Positions 28,608 to 38,064 of a DNA stretch of 64,000 bases are shown here, piece after piece (the first letter of the stretch is position 1; every line of letters begins with the position of its first letter). Origin of the DNA: an uncultured Schlesneria sp. (lineage in GTDB: Bacteria > Planctomycetota > Planctomycetia > Planctomycetales > Planctomycetaceae). Location of the stretch: contig CAIVEI010000097.1 in assembly GCA_903904835.1 (NCBI GenBank), forward strand, positions 1 through 64,000, given 5' to 3'. The position numbers and the translations under genes were made by a program. The notes under the pieces were generated by a model. That model ran no database searches. It was given only the letters and a program-made list of their open reading frames with translations, and was not told where the DNA came from.

Positions 28608-30143
28608 ATGACCCAAGTTTCACCTCCCGAGGGCACTTCCGATCCTGCGGACATGAATCGACACTTTGTGACCTCCCATTTGGAAGCGAATCTGGGAGGT
28701 CGTAGCGTGCGCGGCGGGATCGTCGTGATGGTAAACCATGCTTTAAGGTTCGTCATTCAAACCGGCGGCACAATGATTCTGGCGAGAATTCTTGCTCCGG
28801 AAGAATTCGGCCTCGTAGCCATGGTTTCAAGCATTACCGGTCTGATTGGATTGCTAGGTAATCTCGGTCTTTCCGCAGCAACGTACCAGCGTCCCACGAT
28901 CACGCACGTGGAGGTGACTGCGCTGTTTTGGATTAATGTGATCGTTAGCCTCGTTCTGTCATTATTGGTTGCGATGATGGCACCCGTCATTGCTTGGTTT
29001 TATAGCGATCTCAGGCTGATTAATATCACGCTCGTTCTCTCCTCCTCATTCATTTTTTCTGGTTTAAGTGCACAGCATTACGCGATCCTCGTCCGGCAGA
29101 TGCGATTTGGCGCCACGGCGGCAGTGCAGACAATTCCGTTGGTTGTCGTCTCGTTATTGGGCGTCGGACTTGCTTGGGCCGGATGGGGATATTGGGCGCT
29201 AGTCAGCATGAGTGTGGCAAGTGCCGCGTGCACGGCACTTGCTGCTTGGACATTCTCCTCTTGGAGACCAGGTTGGCCTACCCGCCAATGTAATGTTTCT
29301 GAACTGGTTCGTTTTGGTAGCCAACTCACGGGCTACGATTTGCTGATATATTTGATGAGAAACGTTGATAATTTTCTGATCGGGCGTTTTCTGGGTGCTG
29401 AGACGCTAGGGATTTATTCAAAAGCCTATGGTCTGTTGATGCTGCCCATTCAGCAGATTAATGCACCACTCAATGGGGTCATCTTGCCCGCGCTCAGTCG
29501 ATTGAGTAATCAGCCCGATCGGTTTCGCAATTATTACTTGAAAGCCGTGGCTGTTTTGGCGGCGATTAGTATGCCAATCATCGTCTTCGCCTTTGTTGAC
29601 GCCGACCTGTTGATCTTGGCGCTGCTCGGGTCGCAATGGGACGGCGCCGGATGGATTTTTCGGCTGCTTACTCCTGCTGCACTTACGGGAACGATTAATT
29701 TTGCTCCATCCTGGCTGTTCACTTCGCTTGGGAATTCTGCTCGACAACTGAGATGGGCCTACCTGTCAACTCCCATCATTATTATCGGATTCTGCATCGG
29801 CATGATTTGGGGTGCTCCCGGTGTGGCGGCTTCCTTCAGTATTAGTTTCGGAATCTGTTTCTGGATGGTCGCTGCCGATGCTTGCCGACAGTCGCCAGTC
29901 AGCTTTCTCGATTTTCTCCGCGCAATCTATCCATCATTTGGTGCGAGTTTGATTGCTGCCGCAATCGTTTTCTTATACCAGAGTTTTGCTGGCAGGAATG
30001 ATTTTCTGGGATTTGTCGCTGATATCTTAGTGTTTTCCACCGTTTATCTTATGCTTTGCGGAGCAACGACAAGTGGTCGGACCATATTGAAAGCATTTTT
30101 TTCGAATATTATCAGCAAGCCGAAGCAACTTCGCGACGCATGA
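28608..30143 (+). CDS. Polysaccharide flippase (Wzx/WzxC-like)
   Basis: A 511-residue membrane protein with 12 to 14 hydrophobic segments from residue 40 onward, of the polysaccharide transport/MATE-like flippase group. RFVIQTGGTMILARILAPEE followed by FGLVAM is the characteristic first helix pair of the WzxC/TuaB branch. It moves lipid-linked repeat units across the inner membrane. Charged C-terminal tail (SKPKQLRDA). It precedes two methyltransferases with short gaps, so the plus-strand genes run as one or few transcripts. Confidence 0.9.
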   Translation: MTQVSPPEGTSDPADMNRHFVTSHLEANLGGRSVRGGIVVMVNHALRFVIQTGGTMILARILAPEEFGLVAMVSSITGLIGLLGNLGLSAATYQRPTITHVEVTALFWINVIVSLVLSLLVAMMAPVIAWFYSDLRLINITLVLSSSFIFSGLSAQHYAILVRQMRFGATAAVQTIPLVVVSLLGVGLAWAGWGYWALVSMSVASAACTALAAWTFSSWRPGWPTRQCNVSELVRFGSQLTGYDLLIYLMRNVDNFLIGRFLGAETLGIYSKAYGLLMLPIQQINAPLNGVILPALSRLSNQPDRFRNYYLKAVAVLAAISMPIIVFAFVDADLLILALLGSQWDGAGWIFRLLTPAALTGTINFAPSWLFTSLGNSARQLRWAYLSTPIIIIGFCIGMIWGAPGVAASFSISFGICFWMVAADACRQSPVSFLDFLRAIYPSFGASLIAAAIVFLYQSFAGRNDFLGFVADILVFSTVYLMLCGATTSGRTILKAFFSNIISKPKQLRDA

Positions 30144-30186
30144 TGTGTCTCTTTAAAGCGACGTGAATGATCGGAGGAATTGGCAA

Positions 30187-30876
30187 ATGAGCATTCAGAA
30201 TAAAAAGTCTGCACCGTTGGCTGCTGGCGAAGTCGCCTATCAGGTTAAACCCGATGGATATTTCTCGGGCACGCGACCAGATTTCGTCAATGAACTTCCC
30301 AACAACCCCAATGCCAGGATTTTGGAGATTGGATGCGGCGAAGGCGGGATGGGCCGAAGCATTATTGCTGCGGGCAAGTGTGCGAATTATCACGCGGTCG
30401 AACTTTTTCGTGAAGCGGCGGATGTCGCTCGACAGTATTTCGATCAAGTCATTCAAGGGGACATCGAGAAAATGGACGAATTGCCGTGGCAATCAGAACA
30501 TTTCGATGCGATCATCATGAGCGAAGTTTTGGAGCATTTGGCGGACCCGCTGGCCGTGTTACGAAAGTTGCGTGTGCTCCTCAAGCCGGGAGGAATTGTG
30601 TTGGCGGGATCCCCGAATGTTGCCCATCATCGCGTGATTCGAATGTTATTGCGCGGTGAATGGCAGTTGGAGGACAGCGGTCCGATGGATCGGACACATC
30701 TTCGATGGTTCACGCCAAAAAGTTTTAAACGCCTATTTGAAGACGCGGGTTTCGTGGTTGATCAAGTTGTCGGCTTGGGCACGACCGGCTGGAAAGGGCG
30801 CGCCGTTGCGATGCTATTGTGCGGTCATTTTGATTGGTTGTTCGCCATTCAAATAAAACTCAAAGCTCATCGTTAA
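30187..30876 (+). CDS. SAM-dependent methyltransferase (class I)
   Basis: About 229 residues. The SAM-binding motif I is ILEIGCGEGGMGRSI, with motif II around QGDIEK and motif III in DAIIMSEVLEHLADPLAVL, typical of the Methyltransf_11/23 group. A later DRTHLRWFTPKSFKRLFEDAGF block is shared with the methyltransferase at 31902. The ATG at 30187 has GGAGGAA seven bases upstream; a frame open from 30163 adds eight residues. It may methylate a sugar of the glycan or act on the lipid-linked unit. The exact substrate is unknown. Confidence 0.85.
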   Translation: MSIQNKKSAPLAAGEVAYQVKPDGYFSGTRPDFVNELPNNPNARILEIGCGEGGMGRSIIAAGKCANYHAVELFREAADVARQYFDQVIQGDIEKMDELPWQSEHFDAIIMSEVLEHLADPLAVLRKLRVLLKPGGIVLAGSPNVAHHRVIRMLLRGEWQLEDSGPMDRTHLRWFTPKSFKRLFEDAGFVVDQVVGLGTTGWKGRAVAMLLCGHFDWLFAIQIKLKAHR

Positions 30877-30926
30877 CATCATCGGTTTGTTTGAGGCAAT
30901 AAAATTATTGTTTTGCAAGAGGAATC

Positions 30927-31727
30927 ATGTCTCCAACTTTCTCGGTTGTTGCTGCGGTGAATGACACGCAAATCCTGAACCAGAACCTTCTTCTCTCTCC
31001 GATGATCGCCAGTGGTGAAGTTCCTGTTTTTACAGAGCAAGGGCATTCGTCAATCAGCAGCGCATATAATTCTGGAATGCGCCGAGCGACTTCTGATTAT
31101 GTGATTTTTGCGCATCAGGATGTGTACTTTCCCATTGGATGGGAGCAGTGGCTGATTCGGTCTATCAGACAACTCGATGAGATCGGTGCCCAATGGGGGG
31201 CTCTCGGCGTTTTTGGAATTGATTCCAAAAGAGAAATCATCGGTCGAGTTTGGTGTGCCGCCAATCATAAGGAGTTAGGAAGCTCATTCGATTTGCCTCG
31301 GGAAATCGTGTCCCTTGACGAAATCGTCATTGTGTTGAAACGGTCGATGGACGATCAGTTTGATGAAGGCTTACCTGGATTTCATCTTTACGGAACAGAT
31401 GTGATTCTCAATTTTCAGAAAAAAGGGCTTCGAGGATACGCCTTTCATGGTCCGGTTATTCATAACTCCAAGACGGTTCTGCATTTGACCGGCGGATATG
31501 CCAAGTGCTATAGATACATGCAACGCAAATGGGCTCGTCAGTTACCGCTAGTCACGTGCATCAGCGATGTGACTCGCTGGGGTTACCCGTTCTATCGACG
31601 TGAATTATTGCTGTTCTACCGAAAAGTCTTGAATAAGACGGTAGTCCACGAACGATGTGCTGATCCCAGGGCGCTCGCCGCACAACTGGGATTTGAATTT
31701 CATCAGTCTCCAAGTATGACGGATTAA
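30927..31727 (+). CDS. Glycosyltransferase-like protein
   Basis: A 266-residue protein that appears to have a GT-A fold: the opening SVVAAVNDTQILNQNLL, then SSISSAYNSGMRRATSDYVIFAHQDVYFP, which has the pattern of a nucleotide-sugar binding loop followed by a hydrophobic strand and aspartate. FHLYGTDVILNFQKKG resembles the acceptor-side region of GT2 enzymes, in which LYGTD replaces the usual ED. No specific family is certain. The start ATG has AGAGGA five bases upstream. It sits between two methyltransferases in the assembly operon. Confidence 0.7.
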   Translation: MSPTFSVVAAVNDTQILNQNLLLSPMIASGEVPVFTEQGHSSISSAYNSGMRRATSDYVIFAHQDVYFPIGWEQWLIRSIRQLDEIGAQWGALGVFGIDSKREIIGRVWCAANHKELGSSFDLPREIVSLDEIVIVLKRSMDDQFDEGLPGFHLYGTDVILNFQKKGLRGYAFHGPVIHNSKTVLHLTGGYAKCYRYMQRKWARQLPLVTCISDVTRWGYPFYRRELLLFYRKVLNKTVVHERCADPRALAAQLGFEFHQSPSMTD

Positions 31728-31901
31728 AGACTTGCCTGTCGAGTTAAGGTGTTCCTCGAAAATAAAGGAATTCGTGCTTGGCTCTCGTTTTTTCAATCCC
31801 TGTTTTCTTAGCCGAGTGTGTTGCAGAATTCGCTACTCTTCGGTGGTGTCCCAGTTTGTTTTTAGGGTCACAAATGTTGAATCTCTTCGGAATTTCCACT
31901 G

Positions 31902-32543
31902 ATGAATGATCAGACAGCTTACTACGCTCATGTACGCCAAGATGTCCTGGCCAGCGTACCTCAAGGCGTTCGACGGGTCCTCTCGATCGGATGTGGCGAG
32001 GGGCGCACGGAAGCAGAGTTGGTCGCTCGCGGCGTCGAAGTGACGGGGATCGAGTTGAACCCTGAAGCGGCGAAGGCAGCGTCTCAAAAAGGGATCAAGG
32101 TTATTTGTGGCGACGCAACCGCAAGTAGTGCGCAGCTAGCCAACTGCCCCCCGTTTGACTGCTTGATTTATGCCGACGTGCTCGAGCACATTCAGGATCC
32201 CGAATCGGTTCTTCGCGAGCACATCAAATTCCTTGCACCTGGCGGTGTCGTGATTGTCAGTGTGCCAAACTTTCGACATCATTCTGTTTTCAGGCAGTTG
32301 TTTCTTAAGGGCCATATTCGCTACCGAGATGCGGGAATTTTCGATCGCACGCACGTTCGAATCACAACTCGTCGAATGGTTGAGGAGTGGTTCGCAGCAG
32401 TAGGTTTGACAACGACGAAGGCTTCTTTCCTGATCAATCGTCGTCGCGATCATTTTTTGTCGTGGATCACGTTCGGACTATTCCGTGAATTCCTCTTTCC
32501 ACAAGTGATTGTTATCGGCCAGCAACCTGACACCACGGTTTAA
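31902..32543 (+). CDS. SAM-dependent methyltransferase (class I), paralogue
   Basis: A 213-residue methyltransferase. Motif I is VLSIGCGEGRTEAEL, followed by GIELNPEAAKAA, CGDAT and CLIYADVLEHIQDPESVL. FDRTHVRITTRRMVEEWF corresponds to the DRTHLRWFT block in the methyltransferase at 30187, so the two are related. The C-terminal 30 residues are hydrophobic and basic and may touch the membrane. The O-antigen ligase-like gene follows 18 bases later. Confidence 0.85.
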   Translation: MNDQTAYYAHVRQDVLASVPQGVRRVLSIGCGEGRTEAELVARGVEVTGIELNPEAAKAASQKGIKVICGDATASSAQLANCPPFDCLIYADVLEHIQDPESVLREHIKFLAPGGVVIVSVPNFRHHSVFRQLFLKGHIRYRDAGIFDRTHVRITTRRMVEEWFAAVGLTTTKASFLINRRRDHFLSWITFGLFREFLFPQVIVIGQQPDTTV

Positions 32544-32560
32544 ACGCAGATTGGTCCATC

Positions 32561-33925
32561 ATGAATGAAGACGACGGTCCCGCACGTATCGAAGCGGCGG
32601 AGTTCTACGGTCGGACGACTCTCCACCCGATTGGACTCTCATTCCTGCTCGCTATGATTCTGGCCGTACTGTTGTTGCCAAGAAAGTACGCGATTTGGCC
32701 GGCGATCTTCATCGGTTGCTTTATCTCTCCAGCACAACGAATCGTCCTTTTTACAGCAAATTTTCCCTTTATGCGGATCTTGTTGATTTTTGCGTTAGTT
32801 CGTGTTATCAGCAGACAGGAATTTTCGGGACTTCGGTTTAGAGATATCGATCGAGTGATGATCGCACACGCGCTTGCTCGTTTAACTGTATACACGATAC
32901 AGCAACAGACAATGAAAGCTTTTATTTACCAGGCTGGCACGAGCATTGACGAACTCATAACATACTTCATCTTTCGTGCATTGGTTCGTTCATTCGACGA
33001 TTTTCGCGGCATGACGTTGGGGTTTCTCGTGGCGAGCATACCCGTCGCGATTGCATTCGCATTTGAGTACTCGACGCGTCGCAATGTATTTTCGATTCTT
33101 GGTGGCGTTCCCTTGATAACGGAAATGCGTGAAGGAAAGTTACGATGTCGAGGGGCGTTTTCACACACGCTGATGGCTGGATGTTATTGGAGTGCAATCC
33201 TTCCGTTAGCCGTCGCCGGATGGTTCGATCCGCGTCAGCGCAAATTGCTGACAATCACCAGTGCCGGATGCTGCCTGTTAATTATTGTGACCACGTCATC
33301 GAGTACGCCGCTTATGGGAGTCATCTTTGGGATCGTTGGAGCTTGTTTATTTCCCCTGCGTCGACAGATGAAGGCCGTCCGATGGGCGCTTCTCATAACG
33401 TTGTTGCTCTTGCACTTCGTTTTTTTGAAGGGACCTGTTTGGAGTTTGATTGCCAAGGTGAATATTTTTGGTGGCTCGACTGGTTGGCATCGAACACACT
33501 TGATCGATAGGGCCGTTGCGCTTTTTGGAGAATGGTGGCTGTGGGGGACCACCGATACCGAACACTGGGGATGGGGACTGCATGACGTCACAAACCAATT
33601 CATTCTTGAAGGCGTGATCGGTGGCGCTTTAACAATGGGATTATTCACTACTCTGATTGTATTGACATTTCGCAACCTGGGACGGATTCTGCGCTCGCGG
33701 GTTGTAACGAATAGTCGTTCCGACACGATCCTTATTTGGTCGCTAGGAGTCGCGGTCTTCGTCCATATTATGAATTTCTTGGCCGTGAGTTATTTCGGTC
33801 AAATTACAATGTTGATTTGGTTGCCGTTTGCAGTAGCTGCGAGCCTCTCTGATACGGTCACCGATCAGGATCGACGAGACAGGTTATCAAAAATGTCACG
33901 CATGACTTACGCCGCAACTTCATAG
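32561..33925 (+). CDS. O-antigen ligase/polymerase-like membrane protein
   Basis: 454 residues with ten or more hydrophobic helices, beginning LHPIGLSFLLAMILAVLLL. A large loop in the second half (GSTGWHRTHLIDRAVALFGE, then WGLHDVTNQFILEGVIGG) has the arginine and histidine residues typical of Wzy_C/WaaL proteins, where HxxxxxxxxxG after the loop is conserved. It would polymerise or ligate repeat units at the periplasmic face. Which of the two cannot be decided. With the flippase and the Wzc-type kinase it fits a Wzx/Wzy-type assembly. Confidence 0.85.
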   Translation: MNEDDGPARIEAAEFYGRTTLHPIGLSFLLAMILAVLLLPRKYAIWPAIFIGCFISPAQRIVLFTANFPFMRILLIFALVRVISRQEFSGLRFRDIDRVMIAHALARLTVYTIQQQTMKAFIYQAGTSIDELITYFIFRALVRSFDDFRGMTLGFLVASIPVAIAFAFEYSTRRNVFSILGGVPLITEMREGKLRCRGAFSHTLMAGCYWSAILPLAVAGWFDPRQRKLLTITSAGCCLLIIVTTSSSTPLMGVIFGIVGACLFPLRRQMKAVRWALLITLLLLHFVFLKGPVWSLIAKVNIFGGSTGWHRTHLIDRAVALFGEWWLWGTTDTEHWGWGLHDVTNQFILEGVIGGALTMGLFTTLIVLTFRNLGRILRSRVVTNSRSDTILIWSLGVAVFVHIMNFLAVSYFGQITMLIWLPFAVAASLSDTVTDQDRRDRLSKMSRMTYAATS

Positions 33926-34215
33926 CCTGAAAAGCTGCTTTTGTCATTAACACGAAAGTTTTCAAGCAGGTTTAAACGAACATGGCATGTCGTCTGCAAA
34001 TACTCGATACACGCGGCCTTTCTTTCGGTACGATGTGGCTGGCGGGTGCACAAAGGTCACAGTGATTCAAGTTGCAAATGGCGGTGGAACTTGGGGTGTT
34101 CCAGTTGGGTTTGATAGACGACACCAGGGTTGGCTTGCTTATCTCGATTTACGATTCGTTTATAGGAATTGAGGCAACCCTTGTTCGTCAATCGGAATAT
34201 TCTAGAAAGAACTTC

Positions 34216-35202
34216 ATGACTGTCGAACCGAAGTCTTGCGTTTTGGTTAAGGGGACCGCCGGCTTGGGTAACCGGATACTTTGTTTGCTGACGGCATCGC
34301 TTTACGCTGTGGCAGCAAACCGACGTCTTTTAGTGGACTGGCGCGATCCAATCTTCACCGGACGATCAGGAATTGCTCCCGATTTATTTTCCGAATTGTT
34401 TGCATCACCTTTGGCTGATCCGTTGCCGGAACGGATCGAATCTCAATCTGTCGCACCTTCGCTCTGGCAGGGTCGGCTGAATGAAACTCTCGACATCGTC
34501 GGACGCGACAATGACCCAATTTATTACGATAAATTCGGAAGTTTTCGCAAATTGGCGATCCGACTCAGTCGCATCGACTACTCTGAAGACGTCCTGGTTT
34601 TCTGGTCGTTTCGAGAAGTGATGCGTCCGATTCGAGCACACTTGGTTCGAATCGACGAACAGTATCGCAAAATGTCGGATCTTGAAATTCTGCGGCAAGC
34701 TGCGCAAAAGTATGCGCAACCTAATGAGCGAGTTCAGTCGATCACGAATCAATTCGTCTCTGAGCATTTTCGCGATCGAATGCTCGGCCTTCATATCCGT
34801 GCAACGGACTTGCGAGCACCTGTTGAGAAACTTCTAAGCGTCGCCGGACAACTGGTCAAAAAATATGACTGTAAAGGTGTGTTCTGCGCCACGGACAACG
34901 CAGAGGTTGAAGACCGCGCGCGGCAACTGTTGCCAAACCTTGTCACGCTTCCAAAGCAACTGCCCAAAGGATCAATTCCTCTGCACTATGATCCGAGTTG
35001 TCAGGACCGGGTTGAGCGAGCGACTCAGGCTCTGGTCGACATGCTTTTGTTGTCGCGATGCCCGACATTGGCGTACGCCAGTCGTTCCTCGTTTGGTTTG
35101 GTGGGAAATATTTACGCTCAAAAGGAACAGGTTGCTGTCGACGTGGACCGCTTTAATCTGAAGGTTCAGGGGAAACGATTTGTTCAATCGTGGATATACT
35201 AA
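34216..35202 (+). CDS. Fucosyltransferase-like protein (NodZ/GT23-like)
   Basis: About 328 residues. VKGTAGLGNRILCLLTASLY and RRLLVDWRDPIF resemble the N-terminal GDP-fucose-type signature of NodZ and related fucosyltransferases, and MLGLHIRATDLR matches the HxR motif that binds the GDP diphosphate in GT23/GT11/GT65. The C-terminal region (VDMLLLSRCPTLAYASRSSF, then GLVGNIYA) has the serine pair and glycine pattern of those families. The ATG at 34216 is chosen because it opens at the first strand; a frame from 34072 adds 48 unconserved residues. Upstream gmd and fcl would supply GDP-fucose. Acceptor unknown. Confidence 0.75.
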   Translation: MTVEPKSCVLVKGTAGLGNRILCLLTASLYAVAANRRLLVDWRDPIFTGRSGIAPDLFSELFASPLADPLPERIESQSVAPSLWQGRLNETLDIVGRDNDPIYYDKFGSFRKLAIRLSRIDYSEDVLVFWSFREVMRPIRAHLVRIDEQYRKMSDLEILRQAAQKYAQPNERVQSITNQFVSEHFRDRMLGLHIRATDLRAPVEKLLSVAGQLVKKYDCKGVFCATDNAEVEDRARQLLPNLVTLPKQLPKGSIPLHYDPSCQDRVERATQALVDMLLLSRCPTLAYASRSSFGLVGNIYAQKEQVAVDVDRFNLKVQGKRFVQSWIY

Positions 35203-35216
35203 ATGAGGCAATCCGT

Positions 35217-35909
35217 ATGTGGATCGTTTGGAGTCTGTTGGCAGGATTCTTGATTTCTCTGGCCTACATCAGCCCGTATGCGCTCCGAATGTTCCAGGAA
35301 CGGCGGCTGCGGGCGCGCTGTCGTCGTGAGCGCGCATTGGTTCTCACTTATGACGATGGGCCCGGGATCGTGCTGACGCTGAAACTGCTGGATTTACTCG
35401 CTGCTTACAACGCGAAAGCGACATTTTTTCTGGTCGGAAAGTGCGTGATCAATGCCCCCGAATCCGTCGCCCGTTTGCAGCGAGATGGTCATGAACTGGC
35501 CAGTCATTCGTATGCACACTTGAATGCATGGAAGACGACGCCCTGGCAAGGCGTTAATGACGTCCAGCGCGGTTTCACGACGCTTGGGCAAAACGGCATT
35601 CCGTTCAAGCTCTTTCGGCCACCGTATGGTAAAATCACATTGCTGACATGGTTGGCTACGGTCTGTCGTGGGATTGGGTTTGGGTGGTGGACGAAAGTGT
35701 CCGGCGACACGTATGCGAACTTACCTGATCCTCAGTCGGTGGTACAAGCGGTTGAACAGGATGGCGGTGGCGTGGTCCTCTTGCATGATTTCGACGGAAC
35801 GGAGGAACGATCGACATTCGTTTTGGAACTCACTAAGCGATTGTTGGACGCCGCGAAAAGTCGCGGCTGGAAAGTCTGTACTCAAAGTGAATTATTGCGA
35901 ATTCAATAA
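35217..35909 (+). CDS. Polysaccharide deacetylase (NodB homology domain)
   Basis: About 230 residues. An N-terminal membrane helix (WIVWSLLAGFLISLAYI) precedes a complete NodB domain: TYDDGP (metal and catalytic aspartates), the HSYAH metal-binding histidine pair, RPPYG and the final LLHD. It would remove N- or O-acetyl groups from the glycan, probably outside the cytoplasm. The ATG at 35217 is favoured since GAGG lies upstream; the frame is open from 35190 and overlaps the fucosyltransferase-like gene. Close spacing indicates co-transcription. Confidence 0.93.
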   Translation: MWIVWSLLAGFLISLAYISPYALRMFQERRLRARCRRERALVLTYDDGPGIVLTLKLLDLLAAYNAKATFFLVGKCVINAPESVARLQRDGHELASHSYAHLNAWKTTPWQGVNDVQRGFTTLGQNGIPFKLFRPPYGKITLLTWLATVCRGIGFGWWTKVSGDTYANLPDPQSVVQAVEQDGGGVVLLHDFDGTEERSTFVLELTKRLLDAAKSRGWKVCTQSELLRIQ

Positions 35910-36007
35910 AAAATTTGCGACGAAGTTTGTGACTTCAGATAGTCGCGCCCGCTTGATAACGAGCTAGCAGAAGTCTCCGCGTCGGCAAATGTAATTTGGA
36001 GTAAGTC

Positions 36008-36940
36008 GTGGCATCCGTCGATATGAGCATTCTGATCGTTTGTTACAAATCTCGCGATCTGATCCAGCAGTGCCTGGAAGGTGTTTACGCTTATACGTCA
36101 GGATGCACGTTTGAAGTATTAATTGTGGATTGCTCCAACGACGGTGCGGTCGATTTAGTGAAAGAAAAGTTTCCTGCGGCGCGTGTTATTGAAAATTCGG
36201 AAAACCTTGGCTTTGGCAGGGGAAACAATCTGCTTGCCGACCACGCGAACGGGACATTCCTGGTGTTGTTGAATCCGGACGTGATTGTCTCCGATAATGC
36301 GATCGGTCTGTTGTGCCAGACAGCGATGTCGCATCCTGAAGCGGGTGCCGTCGGAGGGCGATCAAAACTGCCCAACGGGATGCGAGATCCCGGTTGTCGC
36401 CAGTGGATTCCGACGATTTCTCGCATGCTGATTGAAACGTTCGGCGGCGCAAAGCTTCTGAATGGATGCCTTCCAGAGGATGCAAAAGGTCCTGCAGAAG
36501 TCGAAACGCTTTCCGGTGCGTTTATGATTGTGCGTCGAGACGCATGGCGCGAAGCCAATGGTTTTGATACAAGTTTCTTCATGTACTCGGAAGAACTCGA
36601 TCTGTGCTATCGGCTGCGAAAAAATGGTTGGACGATTTTGATGACACCCCTGGCGGAAGTGATTCACCTGGTTGGGGGTGGTCAGGGGCAAAATCCAAAC
36701 CGGGTGCGGATGATCACAACTGCGAAAATGCATTTTCTCCGAAAATACTGGAGTCGGCCTCAGGCGATTCTTGGAGGGGTGATCATCTGGTGTCACGGAC
36801 TTATTCGTGTGTTGCTAGGGACATTTGGAGGTCTGGTTCTTGGCAGAGACCGGGCCTTCAAGCTACGAAATGCCTATAAAACGATTGTCTTTCAGCCTCG
36901 AAATTGGTGGTTTGGCTTTCAAGGTGGTCCGATCAACTGA
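36008..36940 (+). CDS. GT2 glycosyltransferase, rhamnosyltransferase-like
   Basis: 310 residues. The GT-A fold opens with SILIVCYKSRDLI, then LIVDCSNDGAVDLV, ENLGFGRGNNLLADHANG, and LLNPDVIV where NPD replaces the DxD. SGAFMIVRRDAWREANGFD and YSEELDLCYRLRKNGW carry the catalytic ED-type residues. The C-terminal part has a hydrophobic segment and a basic end. The GTG at 36008 has GGAG seven bases upstream. The family (WbbL-like) often transfers rhamnose or another deoxysugar, but the donor here is not certain. Confidence 0.9.
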   Translation: MASVDMSILIVCYKSRDLIQQCLEGVYAYTSGCTFEVLIVDCSNDGAVDLVKEKFPAARVIENSENLGFGRGNNLLADHANGTFLVLLNPDVIVSDNAIGLLCQTAMSHPEAGAVGGRSKLPNGMRDPGCRQWIPTISRMLIETFGGAKLLNGCLPEDAKGPAEVETLSGAFMIVRRDAWREANGFDTSFFMYSEELDLCYRLRKNGWTILMTPLAEVIHLVGGGQGQNPNRVRMITTAKMHFLRKYWSRPQAILGGVIIWCHGLIRVLLGTFGGLVLGRDRAFKLRNAYKTIVFQPRNWWFGFQGGPIN

Positions 36941-37174
36941 ACGATGTCCAGATCAGTTGGCTGCCGCTATCGTGGAGAGTCTGCTCTTGAGTTGACGGTG
37001 GTTAACCTTGTGGAAAAAATCGAGTGATCCATACTCGAACACCAGTCATCTCCGGATGACGAGAAGTCTCTCCTTCGCATGAATCGACGACTACCTTTTT
37101 ATCCGCCGCGAATTGATACGTTGAATTTGAGTAAGATTGGGAACATCAACTTGTTTTATTTTGGTAACAATTAA

Positions 37175-38017
37175 ATGGTTTCGATCGTCATCCCGGCTCA
37201 TAATGAGGAAACGACCATAGGTCGCTGTTTGAGTCGGTTGCTCGGGGAGGGATCTTCTGCATCGCTGCAGGTTGTTGTGGCTTGCAATGGGTGTAAGGAC
37301 GCCACAGCGGACGTCGCCAGAGGGTTTGGAGATCGCGTGACTGTCGTCGAGACGGACGTGGCATCCAAAGTTCACGCAATGAACCTGGGAGACGAAGTGG
37401 CACAGGGATTTCCCCGGTTCTACATGGATGCTGATGTGGTTCTGTCACCGAAAGACATCAGTGAAGTCGAACGGACTCTTCAGGGTGATGGGGTTTTGGC
37501 TGCAGCCCCTCGGATGGAAATGGATTTTTCAAACGCATCCTGGGCTGTACGAGCATTTTATCGCGTCTGGATGGCCCTACCGTATACTCGTTCGGGGATG
37601 ATGGGGGTCGGGGTCTATGCATTATCCGATGAAGGTCGACGGCGTTTTGGCCGGTTTCCCAACATTATTGCTGACGACGGCTATATTCGCGTGTTATTCA
37701 AACCGCATGAACGAGTGGCCGTCGACGGGGCGAAGTCAATCGTCAAAGCTCCTTCAACGCTCGCTGGGTTGATCAAAATCAAAACACGTAGCCGACTGGG
37801 TGGAATTCAATTGGCAAAGCTGTATCCTGAATTGCTCGAGAACGACGACAAAAATTATTCAATGGCGTTTTGGGATATCATGAAGTCTCCGTCTCTGTGG
37901 CCGTGTGTACCAGTCTACCTTTTTGTTAATCTGACGGCTAAGCGACGTGCCCTTAAGCAACTTCAGCAACTCGACCAATACGTGTGGGAACGAGACGAGA
38001 GTTCTCGGACCGGCTGA
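37175..38017 (+). CDS. GT2 glycosyltransferase
   Basis: 280 residues with the N-terminal GT-A pattern VSIVIPAHNEETTIGRCL, VVACNGCKDATADVA, and a clear FYMDADVVLS metal site. A MMGVGVYALSDEGRRRF loop and IIADDGYIRVLF, in which ADDG replaces ED, follow. There is a hydrophobic segment near the C terminus. No specific sugar is indicated. It lies between the rhamnosyltransferase-like gene and the Alg14-like gene. Confidence 0.88.
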   Translation: MVSIVIPAHNEETTIGRCLSRLLGEGSSASLQVVVACNGCKDATADVARGFGDRVTVVETDVASKVHAMNLGDEVAQGFPRFYMDADVVLSPKDISEVERTLQGDGVLAAAPRMEMDFSNASWAVRAFYRVWMALPYTRSGMMGVGVYALSDEGRRRFGRFPNIIADDGYIRVLFKPHERVAVDGAKSIVKAPSTLAGLIKIKTRSRLGGIQLAKLYPELLENDDKNYSMAFWDIMKSPSLWPCVPVYLFVNLTAKRRALKQLQQLDQYVWERDESSRTG

Positions 38018-38064
38018 TCAGAAACAACGGTGTTGCATTCCTACGGAATATCAATTCAAAGAAT

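Noticed and set aside
33983-33998. Second possible sigma-54 site (TGGCAT-GTCGT-CTGCA) before the fucosyltransferase-like gene
   Set aside because: It differs from the consensus at two fixed positions, and by my rough estimate dozens of such matches are expected in 64 kb on both strands.
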